DNA of 15,962 bases from NCBI GenBank assembly GCA_964547995.1, contig CAZJRB010000147.1:1-15962 (forward strand). Reading direction: 5' to 3'. Below are positions 8,550 to 15,855 of this stretch, one piece after another; position 1 is the first letter of the stretch; each line of letters begins with the position of its first letter. The notes under the pieces were generated by a model, which was not told where the DNA came from, did no database searches, and was given only the letters and a program-made list of their open reading frames with translations. Origin of the DNA: CAZJRB01 sp964547995. Its GTDB lineage: Bacteria; Planctomycetota; Planctomycetia; Pirellulales; Thermoguttaceae. Position numbers and translations under genes: made by a program.

Positions 8550-11123
8550 ATGGTTCTCGAACACGCTGAAGAACGGTCTTTTTCCGATTGGCTGCTGGGC
8601 TCCGGATGGGAGCAGGGCGCCTTATTCCGCTGGCTGCCGTTGATGGTTGTTGTTGCGGCGGTCGTTGCAGTCGTACTGATCTGCCGCCAGATTGCCGCAT
8701 CGCGAGAACGCCCGCTGACCGGCACGAAGGCAACCGATTGGCTGGTGCTTACGGCGCTCGCTCTATTGGTTTCCCTGCCTGGCCTGTTGTTGGCGGGTTG
8801 GCTTTTTTATCCGGGTTGGCCCGGCTTCGGTTGGGGGTTTCTCGCGTGGCTTTTGGGGATGTCATGGTATCAAGGGGCTGCGTACCTGTGGCTGTTGATG
8901 GTTGTGGGATTGAGCATTGCCGGTTTTTTGGGGCGGTGGCTTTTCCTTGCTTTGCGTTACGGTCCGATCCGGGGGTTGAAGCGTGTTTGTCGGGAGCTGG
9001 TTAACGGGACGGCCGATCTGGCGCGGGTTTCGCCGCGGCGGATCTTGGCGCTCGGTTGGCTGGCCGTTCGCGAATCGCTTCGCCGCCGCGTCGTGGTGGT
9101 CTTCGCGGTGTTCGTCGTCCTTCTGCTCTTCGCCGGATGGTTTCTCGACCCGGGCAGCTCCCAACCGGCGCGGCTGTATCTGAGTTTCGTGCTGACCGCA
9201 ACGACGTATTTAATGCTGCTGCTGGCGTTGTTCCTCAGCTCGCTGAGTCTGCCGGACGACATCAAGCGGAAGACAATCTACACCGTCGTGACGAAGCCGG
9301 TCCATTCGTGCGAGATCGTGCTGGGACGGATCTGCGGTTTTGCCGCAGTGGGAACGATTCTGCTGGCAATCATGGGATCGATCAGCTACGTGTTCGTGGT
9401 CCGCGGCCTCTCGCACACCCACGAGTTGACCGAGGCCGATTTGCACGCGGTCAAGAAGACCGGCGACGCCGCGTCGCCGCGCGAGGGGCACACCAGCAAG
9501 GTCCGCCATCACTGGCACCCCGTTACGGCCGATGCCGAGGGACACGTCCAGGTGGGTACCGAGCAGGGACACTGGCACGGCGTGACCGCCAGGAAGTCGG
9601 GAGCCGACAAGCAGTTTTCTCTCGAAATGCGTTTTGCCAAAGAGCTCAATGCCAAGGAGGCTTCTCCCGAGTTGCTCGATGCGTTTGACGGGCAAGGCGT
9701 GGAACTCGATCCGAACAGCACGGAAATCAAGGTGCTCGAAAGTGCCAAACGCTGGGAGATCGCCGACTCGCATTCCGGCCAGGTTTTCACGATCCGGCTC
9801 ACCGATCCGGAGCCGGGCCAATCGCCGGAGCTTCTCGCCACTAAATGCGTGGAAACCATTTACACTTTAGGCCCCCCTCAAGGGATGCTGGTGGCCCGCG
9901 TACCGATCTACGGGTCGATTCGTTTCAAGAGCCGCGACGGCAAAGATGTCCGGAAGGGAATCAACGTGGGCGATGAATGGGGCTACCGCAGCTTCATTGA
10001 AGGGGGAACGCTGGCCACCGCCATCTGGACTTTCGAGGGGGTAACCGAAGACAAGTTCCCCGAGGAACAATTTCCCCAGGGAATCCCGATGGAAATGACG
10101 ATCGAGGTTTTCCGCACCTATAAGGGCGATACGGAAGATCCCGAGAACATCCCGGGGATTCCCGGCAGCCTGTCCGTCCGGAACCCCGAGACCGACGAAC
10201 GGGTCGAGGCCAGGATTTTCACGGCCCAGGATTTTGTCACCGACGTGCAGTACATTCCCCGCACGTTGGAAGTTCACAATGCGGATGAGGCCAAGGAGTC
10301 TCGCGAGAAGATATTCCATAAACTCGACAAGGACGAAAGCGGCGACCTGACCGCGGAGGAGTTTGCCGGCAAACGAAAGGCCGGCAAGGACAGAATCGCT
10401 CAAAGGTTCGGCATGATCGACAAGGACGGTAACGGCATGCTGAGCTTGGACGAATTCACGGACCCGTCAAGGAAAATCGACCTTTTCGAGGACATCGTCG
10501 TAGACGGGAAACTGGAAGTCTGGCTGCGGTGTCTTCACCCGGCCCAGTACTTCGGCGCCGCCGAACCCGACGTCTATCTGCGTGCCCGCGACAAGGCCTT
10601 CACGTTGAACTTCGTCAAGGGCTACGCGGGAATCTGGCTCCAAATGGTGGTGATCATCACGATCGGCGTAATGTTCAGCACGTTTCTCAGCGGGCCGGTC
10701 GCCACGATCGCCACGATGGGCGCCCTGGTGGGGGGAATGTTCAGCCGTTACATGGCCGGTCTGGGCGCCAGCCAGTTTATGGACAAAGCCACGATCAAGA
10801 ACCTTGGGTTGGAGTATGTTTACGGCGGAGGACCGTTCGAAGCACTGATCCGCCTGCTAACTCAGCAGAACGTCGTCTCGGAGATGGAGCGCAGCCTGAG
10901 AACGGACGTCGCGCAAATGGTCGACGGCGTGTTGGGCTATGCATTGTACGTAACGGCCCATGTCTTGCCGCAGTTCTACCGGTTCGACTTCGCCAACTTC
11001 GTGGCCAATGGTTTCGACATATCCGGCCCGGCGATGTGCAAGTGTCTGTGCCGCGCGCTCGCCTATATGATCCCGGTGTTTGTAGCGGCTTTCCTGTTCC
11101 TCAAGAAACGTGAGTTGGCATAA
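8550..11123 (+). CDS. ABC-2 type permease with extracytoplasmic EF-hand and His-rich loop
   Basis: 857 aa, much longer than a simple ABC-2 permease (about 250-400). AGGA lies 6 nt before the ATG. Hydrophobic segments appear near residues 28-46, 64-87, 96-130, 181-199, 210-232 and 263-284, then near 696-716, 718-737 and 836-852. The stretch before residue 260 (DDIKRKTIYTVVTKPV, then EIVLGR) is the hallmark cytoplasmic segment of NosY/GldF-like ABC-2 permeases. Between about 286 and 690 lies a large hydrophilic insert, presumably extracytoplasmic. It has a His-rich start (HTH 289-291, HHWH 320-323, HWH 341-343) and two canonical EF-hand loops, DKDESGDLTAEE (593-604) and DKDGNGMLSLDE (624-635), both with all calcium-ligand positions filled. 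The insert may sense Ca2+ or another metal, or bind cargo; that is inference. The stop overlaps the next start by one base. Confidence 0.88.
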   Translation: MVLEHAEERSFSDWLLGSGWEQGALFRWLPLMVVVAAVVAVVLICRQIAASRERPLTGTKATDWLVLTALALLVSLPGLLLAGWLFYPGWPGFGWGFLAWLLGMSWYQGAAYLWLLMVVGLSIAGFLGRWLFLALRYGPIRGLKRVCRELVNGTADLARVSPRRILALGWLAVRESLRRRVVVVFAVFVVLLLFAGWFLDPGSSQPARLYLSFVLTATTYLMLLLALFLSSLSLPDDIKRKTIYTVVTKPVHSCEIVLGRICGFAAVGTILLAIMGSISYVFVVRGLSHTHELTEADLHAVKKTGDAASPREGHTSKVRHHWHPVTADAEGHVQVGTEQGHWHGVTARKSGADKQFSLEMRFAKELNAKEASPELLDAFDGQGVELDPNSTEIKVLESAKRWEIADSHSGQVFTIRLTDPEPGQSPELLATKCVETIYTLGPPQGMLVARVPIYGSIRFKSRDGKDVRKGINVGDEWGYRSFIEGGTLATAIWTFEGVTEDKFPEEQFPQGIPMEMTIEVFRTYKGDTEDPENIPGIPGSLSVRNPETDERVEARIFTAQDFVTDVQYIPRTLEVHNADEAKESREKIFHKLDKDESGDLTAEEFAGKRKAGKDRIAQRFGMIDKDGNGMLSLDEFTDPSRKIDLFEDIVVDGKLEVWLRCLHPAQYFGAAEPDVYLRARDKAFTLNFVKGYAGIWLQMVVIITIGVMFSTFLSGPVATIATMGALVGGMFSRYMAGLGASQFMDKATIKNLGLEYVYGGGPFEALIRLLTQQNVVSEMERSLRTDVAQMVDGVLGYALYVTAHVLPQFYRFDFANFVANGFDISGPAMCKCLCRALAYMIPVFVAAFLFLKKRELA
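10326..10454 (+). other. Paired EF-hand calcium-binding loops within the ABC permease
   Basis: Loop 1 spans 10326-10361 and loop 2 spans 10419-10454. Both follow D-x-D-x-[S/N]-G-x-L-x-x-x-E, the canonical 12-residue EF-hand pattern, and are 19 residues apart, the spacing of a paired EF-hand domain. They lie inside the large loop of the permease. Confidence 0.85.
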
Positions 11124-12706
11124 TGAATCCGAGACGCCAGTCATTCGTGCGCAAGATTATTTATCTGGTAGCGATTGCAATTTTGCTTACGGCGATCAGT
11201 TTTCTCGGGCGTCCATCCACCATCGGGAAGAAACGGGTCCAGGGCAGCCCCGGCGGGATTCTCGCCCAGCGCCGCGTAAAGGAGGGACTCAACCAAGCCG
11301 ATCTGGGCCAAATCGACCCGACCAGCGAAACCATCAAGTACGCCACCCTCGGCATGCGCGGCATTGCGGCGAACGTCCTGTGGCACAAGGCCACCGAATA
11401 CCAGAAGAAGAAGGACTGGACGAACCTCAAGGCCGCAGTGAACCAGATCATTCGCGTCCAACCCAACTTCGTCGCCGTCTGGAGGTTCTACGGATGGAAC
11501 TTGGCGTTCAACGTCTCGGTCGAGTTCGACAACTTCCGCGATCGCTACTACTGGGTGATTCAAGGCATCGAGTTTTACGAAGAGGGCACGAAGTACAACG
11601 AGCATTCTCCCCGCCTGGCTTGGGAGACCGGCTGGGCCGTCCAACAGAAGATCGGCCGCAGCGACGAGAAGAAGCAGTTCCGCCGGCTCTTCGCCAGGGA
11701 CGACGACTTCCACGGCAACCGCGTCGGCCCGGAACGCGATTGCTGGCTGGTTGCGAGGGAGTGGTACCTTCTGGCCGAGGAAAAAGTCGATTTGCAGGGC
11801 GACAAGATGTCCGGAACCAGCCCCGTCGTCTTCCGGTCGAGCGCTCCGATGTGCCTGATCAAGTATGCCGGCGCCAAAGAAGACGAAGGCACCTTCGGCG
11901 ACGTCGCTTGCGGCTCCTGGCGGAAGGCCTACGATTATTGGGTCGGTAACGAAGAGCGTGACATCATTGGTTACGGTCAGAAAGACATCCCGACCAGCTT
12001 CGATTTTCACATCCGGTTGAACGACCAGGAACGACTGGAGAAGAAAGCCGAAAAAGAAGCCGAGAAACTTGACGCCATCCAGCCCGGGCTCCGCGAGAAA
12101 ATCCGCCAAGAGAGATATGAGGGCCTGACCGAAGAAATGCGCGAGGCATTCGATACCCCGGCCGCCGAGCGAACCGGCAAACAGCACGGCCTCGCCAGCA
12201 AGGCCAAGGCGGCCATGAAAGTGACCCACAAGGACGTTGCCAAGCGGATCAAAGGCTCCATGCGCGATAAGGCGGTCGAGCTGGCCGATAAAGCCACCGA
12301 CCTCGAATGGCAAGCCACCATCACCCGACGCTACCGCGACATCGTGAATTTTGTCTATTGGAGGGACCGCGCAAAGATCGAGCAGGAGCCCGACACCTTA
12401 CTTGCCCGAGAGTCCATCTACGACGGGGACCTGGCATTTGCCGACGGCAGACCGAACGACGCGCTCGAATGCTATGATCGAGGGTTTGAGGCCTGGTCGC
12501 GGGTCCTGAAGAAGCACGAGATCATGCTCCAGGAGCGCAAGACGAGTGACACTCCCGCTGGCATAGAGGTGGATGTCCCCACATTTCGTGATGATTTGGT
12601 GGACGTCATTGAACGGTACCGCAAGATCCTGGATCAGCTCGACATGGAATTCCCCAAGGATTTCATCCTCCAGAAGTTCCTCGACAAGTACGCGGACAAG
12701 CAGTGA
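11123..12706 (+). CDS. Membrane-anchored TPR-like helical protein, third gene of the ABC operon
   Basis: 527 aa of unrecognised function. Its ATG shares a base with the permease stop (TAATG), so translation is probably coupled and the proteins made together. A basic N-terminus precedes one hydrophobic segment (residues 11-28, KIIYLVAIAILLTAISFLG), giving an N-terminal anchor or uncleaved signal. Residues about 70-165 are helical and TPR-like (LGMRGIAANVLWHKATEYQ, then a repeat rich in Trp and Tyr). A highly charged helical stretch lies at about 298-400, possibly coiled coil (LEKKAEKEAEKL). Another TPR-like pair is near 430-465 (RPNDALECYDRGFEAW). There are no catalytic motifs that I can see. 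The context suggests an accessory or scaffold for the ABC exporter; an alternative is an unrelated envelope protein that shares the transcript. Confidence 0.8.
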   Translation: MNPRRQSFVRKIIYLVAIAILLTAISFLGRPSTIGKKRVQGSPGGILAQRRVKEGLNQADLGQIDPTSETIKYATLGMRGIAANVLWHKATEYQKKKDWTNLKAAVNQIIRVQPNFVAVWRFYGWNLAFNVSVEFDNFRDRYYWVIQGIEFYEEGTKYNEHSPRLAWETGWAVQQKIGRSDEKKQFRRLFARDDDFHGNRVGPERDCWLVAREWYLLAEEKVDLQGDKMSGTSPVVFRSSAPMCLIKYAGAKEDEGTFGDVACGSWRKAYDYWVGNEERDIIGYGQKDIPTSFDFHIRLNDQERLEKKAEKEAEKLDAIQPGLREKIRQERYEGLTEEMREAFDTPAAERTGKQHGLASKAKAAMKVTHKDVAKRIKGSMRDKAVELADKATDLEWQATITRRYRDIVNFVYWRDRAKIEQEPDTLLARESIYDGDLAFADGRPNDALECYDRGFEAWSRVLKKHEIMLQERKTSDTPAGIEVDVPTFRDDLVDVIERYRKILDQLDMEFPKDFILQKFLDKYADKQ

Positions 12707-12722
12707 ACTCGAAAATCGAGTT
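12706..12722 (+). terminator. Short hairpin overlapping the stop of the TPR-like gene
   Basis: AACTCGA-AAA-TCGAGTT forms a perfect 7-bp stem with a 3-nt loop. It starts at the last base of the stop codon at the end of the ABC operon. No T-tract follows, so a classical intrinsic terminator is doubtful, but the hairpin may protect the mRNA end. Confidence 0.3.
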
Positions 12723-12734
12723 GGCCCTACGCCG

Positions 12735-12884
12735 CTCAGTTACTTGAGGCCGTCCGGGAATTCGCCCCTGTAGGGAACGCCCTCTGTGGCGTTCCGCAGA
12801 TGGATCGTTGCCCAAACGGAACGGCACAGAGGCCGTTCCCTACAGTGATTTCTGTCTGCAATTCCCGGACACCCTCAGTTACTT
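12735..12884. repeat. Nested palindromic (MITE-like) element between 11-bp direct repeats
   Basis: The core is a 28-bp inverted repeat, 12768-12795 against 12818-12845, with 22 nt between and two mismatches. Each arm is itself a perfect 8-bp hairpin with a 6-nt loop (GGAACGCC/GGCGTTCC in the left arm, GGAACGGC/GCCGTTCC in the right). The two mismatches between arms are just the pair that keeps each local hairpin paired. An outer 11-bp inverted repeat (GTCCGGGAATT at 12752-12762, its complement at 12860-12870) encloses the core. CTCAGTTACTT flanks the whole as direct repeats at 12735-12745 and 12874-12884, like a target duplication, although the match is not flush with the inverted-repeat ends. 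It sits between two convergent genes, encodes no protein, and could also act as a bidirectional transcription barrier. The rest of 12707-12940 holds nothing else I recognise. Confidence 0.7.
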
Positions 12885-12940
12885 CATCGCGAAGGTCGTC
12901 GGCATTGCGTCCGCGATCCCCGTCTTCCGACTGCCCGCGG

Positions 12941-13951
12941 TCATCTGTCTGCTACGCTCCTTTCCGCGATCACTTCTGCCATTGCGCGGAGATTGCCGTT
13001 GGGGCATTTCGGGCTGGTTGCGCAGCCGGGACTGATGATGTCGACGCCGGCCTCGATGTTCTCGATCGTCTGGCGCTTGATCTCCTCCGGCGTGCCGCCG
13101 AGCAGATCGGCCGTGTTGACGTTGCCCATCACGGAATACTCGCCGGCGGCGGCCGCGACCATCGTCTTCGGGGAAACGGCCCAATCGAAGTTGAAGCAGG
13201 TCATGCCCGTCTGCCGGAGCAGGTGCAATCGGGCGGTCACATCGCCGCAGATGTGCATAATCGTCGGGCCGCCGATCCGCTCGATCATTCGCCGGTGTAC
13301 CGGCATCAGGAACTGCTCGTACATGGCGGGTGAGAGCATGTTGGCCCCCGCCCCGCCTTCGCCGATCGAAATTGCGTCGGCCCCCGCCTCGAATTGTGCA
13401 TCGGCGCAGCGGACCAGCACGTCGACACAGACGTCGATGAACCGGGCGATCAACTCCGGCCGGTCGACGAGCGCCATCATCGTCCGGTCCACCCCGTGCA
13501 TCACCTGCGTCATCGACAGCGGGCCCATCACCTTGCCGAGCACGGCGAGCCGGCCGCCGTAGTCCCTGCGGGCGATCCGCAAGGTTTCGAGATAGGTGCC
13601 GACCGGCGGCCGGTCGAGCAGGCCGCCGGGCACAACGGCGTCCTCCTCGCGTTGCCACGGATGGGAAAGGAACGCAGGCAGCCTATCGGGGGAGCCCCAG
13701 TCCATTTCGACGCCCAGCGCCGCCGGCTCGCCAAAGTAGTTGATGACGAAAGACACGGCGTCGAAGCCGAGGACTTCGTGGTTTGCGGCCAGCAGCTTCG
13801 CCTGCGAGGCCGGGTCGTGATGGACCCGGGGCATGAAGCAGCCGGTCGACTGTTGCAACTCGACGGTAGTCATGGCGGCGACGTGCGCCAGCGGCGGTCG
13901 GTCGGGCCGCTCGCCCCGCAACGCCGTCAGGAACCGTTCTCGCGAGTTCAC
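12941..13951 (-). CDS. Uroporphyrinogen decarboxylase family protein, MtaA/CmuA methyltransferase type
   Basis: 336 aa from GTG at 13951, ending at TGA 12943-12941. The start overlaps the stop of the upstream sulfatase as GTGA, a 4-nt overlap typical of coupled translation. It belongs to the URO-D fold, but the features are those of the MtaA/CmuA branch, which transfers methyl groups between corrinoid proteins and thiols using zinc: TTVELQQSTGCFMP (28-41), NHEVLGFDAV (57-66), HICGDV with His233 and Cys235, GNVNTADLLGGTPEE (276-290) and SPGCATSPKCP with Cys310 and Cys316. His-x-Cys plus a later Cys is the zinc site known for MtaA-like enzymes. Genuine HemE is less likely. No corrinoid protein or methanol- or chloromethane-specific partner is encoded nearby, so the substrate is unknown. 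A cytoplasmic location is expected. Confidence 0.85.
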   Translation of the reverse strand: MNSRERFLTALRGERPDRPPLAHVAAMTTVELQQSTGCFMPRVHHDPASQAKLLAANHEVLGFDAVSFVINYFGEPAALGVEMDWGSPDRLPAFLSHPWQREEDAVVPGGLLDRPPVGTYLETLRIARRDYGGRLAVLGKVMGPLSMTQVMHGVDRTMMALVDRPELIARFIDVCVDVLVRCADAQFEAGADAISIGEGGAGANMLSPAMYEQFLMPVHRRMIERIGGPTIMHICGDVTARLHLLRQTGMTCFNFDWAVSPKTMVAAAAGEYSVMGNVNTADLLGGTPEEIKRQTIENIEAGVDIISPGCATSPKCPNGNLRAMAEVIAERSVADR

Positions 13952-15426
13952 TTTGCCGTGTGCCCTTTGAATCCCTTTTCCCGGCCGCCCTCGACGTACG
14001 TGCCCTTGACATTCGGCGTATGGGCTTCCTTGGCAAAGGTCACCATTTTCTCGAGGATTTCGGGATGTTCGGCGGCCACGTCGTGCTCTTCGCCGATGTC
14101 TTTGCTGAGATCGTACAACTCAAATCTCGGTTGTTTGCCCTTCTTTTTTCCCTTTTGCTTTTTGCCGCCGTCGGCCAGTAAATTCCAGAAGACGGCCCGC
14201 CAGTCGCCCATCTGCACGGCGGCCGAACCGCGCCCTTCCCAATAGAAATACTTGTGTTGCTTCTGCTTTCGCCCGGCCGCCTTCTCGCCGAGCAAGGTGG
14301 GCACGATCGAGATGCCGTCGATGTCCTCCGGCGGTTCCGTTCCGGCCAACTCGGCCAGCGTCGGCATCACGTCGGGGAAGTACCAGAGCAGGTCGCTGAC
14401 CGTGCCGGCCTTGATCTTGCCCGGCCAGCGGACGATCATCGGAATGCGATAGCCGCCGGAGTAGAGCGAGCCCTTTCCGCCGCGGAATTTGCCGCCGTTG
14501 GGGCAAAACAGCCCGTTGGGGTGTTCGGCGTCTTTGAAATATGGTTGTCCGCCGTTGTCGCCGCTGAAGAAGACGATCGTCTCCTCGTCGATTCCCAGTT
14601 TCTTCAGCAGGGCGAATATCTCGCCGATTTCCCGATCGACCATGTTGACCATCGCGGCATAGACCTTGCCGTCGTCCTTGGTTCGCTGCCCGACGGTCCA
14701 CGGTTTATCCTTGTACAATTCCCACGAGGGATCGGTTTTCGGGAACCCCCACAGCCCGTGTGGCGGCGTCCAGGGGCAGTAGCAGAAGAACGGCCCGTCT
14801 TTGTTCTCGCGGATGAACTTTACCGTTTCTTCGTAAATCAGATAGTGCGAGAACGTTTTGCCTTTGTACGCGTCGCCCGTGTTGCCTTCGAGATAAACCT
14901 TCTCGCCGTTGCGAAGGAGGTAGACCGGGTAGAACGAATGGGCGTGGACCTGGTGGTAGTAGCCGAAGAAGACGTCGAACCCGTGGCGTTCGGGCACGCC
15001 GGTGGTTCCGTTGTCGCCGAGCCCCCACTTGCCGAACCCGCCGGTGGCGTAGCCGGCCTTCTTCAACACCTGGGCGATCGTAACGTCGCCGGCCCGGAGC
15101 GCCTCGCCGCCGCCGTTTTGCCGGACGGTCGTATGGCCGAGGTGCTGGCCGGTCATCAGCGTGCTCCGCGTCGGCGCACAGACCGACCCGCCGGCCATTG
15201 CATTGGTAAAACGCATCCCTTCGGCCGCCATCCGATCGATGTTCGGCGTCTTCAGGTACTTGTTGCCCATGCACGAAAGCTCGAAGTAGCCGAGTTCGTC
15301 GAGCATGATGTAGACGATGTTCGGCGGCTTGGCTTTGTCGTTTCGGTCGGCGGCCCGGGCAACTCCAGCGAAAGCCACGGCGGCCGTGATGATCGCAAAC
15401 AAGACGAAAATTCTGAGGTAGTTCAT
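13948..15426 (-). CDS. Secreted sulfatase (type I, formylglycine-dependent)
   Basis: 492 aa from ATG 15426, which opens a signal peptide (MNYLRIFVLFAIITAAVAFA, cleaved near VARA-AD). The enzyme would hydrolyse sulfate esters in the periplasm or outside. The catalytic signature CAPTRSTLMTG (83-93) has the Cys that becomes formylglycine and follows C-x-P-x-R. Other sulfatase landmarks are present: PNIVYIMLDELGY at 35-47, GKWGLGD, PPHGLWGF, FFSGDNGGQ, a GGKGSLYSGGYRIPM stretch and RWPGKIK. The usual Asp-Asp metal pair near the N-terminus reads Asp-Glu (D43 E44). A Lys-rich stretch (KKQKGKKKGK) precedes the C-terminal FELYDLSKD. Upstream there is no good ribosome site close to the ATG. It overlaps the MtaA-like gene by 4 nt. 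Sulfated polysaccharide is the likely substrate class in planctomycetes, but the specific substrate is unknown. Confidence 0.93.
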   Translation of the reverse strand: MNYLRIFVLFAIITAAVAFAGVARAADRNDKAKPPNIVYIMLDELGYFELSCMGNKYLKTPNIDRMAAEGMRFTNAMAGGSVCAPTRSTLMTGQHLGHTTVRQNGGGEALRAGDVTIAQVLKKAGYATGGFGKWGLGDNGTTGVPERHGFDVFFGYYHQVHAHSFYPVYLLRNGEKVYLEGNTGDAYKGKTFSHYLIYEETVKFIRENKDGPFFCYCPWTPPHGLWGFPKTDPSWELYKDKPWTVGQRTKDDGKVYAAMVNMVDREIGEIFALLKKLGIDEETIVFFSGDNGGQPYFKDAEHPNGLFCPNGGKFRGGKGSLYSGGYRIPMIVRWPGKIKAGTVSDLLWYFPDVMPTLAELAGTEPPEDIDGISIVPTLLGEKAAGRKQKQHKYFYWEGRGSAAVQMGDWRAVFWNLLADGGKKQKGKKKGKQPRFELYDLSKDIGEEHDVAAEHPEILEKMVTFAKEAHTPNVKGTYVEGGREKGFKGHTAK

Positions 15427-15470
15427 GCCAGCATGCCCGTCCGGACCAGACAGGCCCTCCGTAATGGACC

Positions 15471-15486
15471 GGGGGCAGGTGCCCCC
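15471..15486 (-). promoter_or_regulatory. GC-rich hairpin in the sulfatase 5' leader
   Basis: GGGGGC-AGGT-GCCCCC forms a perfect 6-bp stem with a 4-nt loop about 45 nt before the sulfatase ATG. On the transcript it directly follows a purine tract (AAAGGAGG), which it could partly occlude. No start codon sits at a suitable distance after that tract, so it may be a regulatory hairpin or part of a dispersed repeat. Confidence 0.4.
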
Positions 15487-15521
15487 TCCTTTGTCTCTCC
15501 TGGAAAACCCTCTTCGCCGGT

Positions 15522-15550
15522 AGTCTATCGCATGCACAACGGGAATGCAA
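15522..15550 (-). promoter_or_regulatory. Candidate promoter for the sulfatase-methyltransferase pair
   Basis: Minus-strand TTGCAT (15550-15545), a 17-nt spacer and TAGACT (15527-15522) fall in the 136-bp gap between the small membrane protein and the sulfatase. The -35 match is poor, so readthrough from upstream is an alternative. Confidence 0.3.
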
Positions 15551-15562
15551 GTATCACCCCGG

Positions 15563-15814
15563 CTAATCCTTCGGTCGCTTGATCCGCCGATAGCAGAGCC
15601 ACCCCAAGACCGCGACAACGGTTGCGGCCATTGCGACGAACATCGCCTGGGAAATCCATGCGGCAAGCGGGCTGGCGGCCTGCTCGGACGAGCCGGCAAC
15701 TACAGTAAACGAAGCGACTCGGTTCGATAGACTGAGCAGGATCGCCGCGCATCCGGCCGCAAGGGCGATAACAACGATCGAAACGATGAGGATGCGTTTT
15801 CGTTTCACCATCAT
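15563..15814 (-). CDS. Small two-TM hypothetical membrane protein
   Basis: 83 aa from ATG 15814; TTG 15820 and ATG 15811 are alternative starts, and none has a clear ribosome site. The protein begins with a basic stretch (MMVKRKR), then a hydrophobic segment (ILIVSIVVIALAAGCAAILL, about residues 7-26), a short polar loop, a second hydrophobic segment (AMFVAMAATVVAVLGWLCY, about 57-75) and a basic tail (RRIKRPKD). The basic ends suggest both termini are cytoplasmic. I recognise no family. It lies upstream of the sulfatase on the same strand, 136 bp away, so it may or may not share its transcript. Confidence 0.55.
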   Translation of the reverse strand: MMVKRKRILIVSIVVIALAAGCAAILLSLSNRVASFTVVAGSSEQAASPLAAWISQAMFVAMAATVVAVLGWLCYRRIKRPKD

Positions 15815-15838
15815 TTTCAACGGGCTGGTGCTTTCGCA

Positions 15839-15855
15839 GCTACCGTAGCCTACGG
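15839..15855. other. Overlapping short palindromes upstream of the small membrane protein
   Basis: GCTAC-C-GTAGC (15839-15849) and CCGTA-GCC-TACGG (15843-15855) overlap, so only one can form at a time. They lie in the leader of the leftward small gene. No function is assigned. Apart from this the 15815-15962 edge holds no recognisable gene. Confidence 0.3.

Noticed and set aside
12941..13951. HemE (haem biosynthesis uroporphyrinogen decarboxylase)
   Set aside because: The His-x-Cys and downstream Cys zinc-site pattern and the TVELQQSTG and PGCATSPKCP motifs fit the MtaA/CmuA branch instead.
14254..15582. 442-codon open frame on the plus strand, antisense to the sulfatase
   Set aside because: The opposite frame encodes a full sulfatase with intact catalytic motifs; the plus-strand product has no recognisable domain and is a shadow of GC-rich coding sequence.
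15427..15699. N-terminal extension of the sulfatase to 15699
   Set aside because: The extension is Arg/Pro-rich, overlaps the small membrane protein gene, and would bury the signal peptide that starts at 15426.
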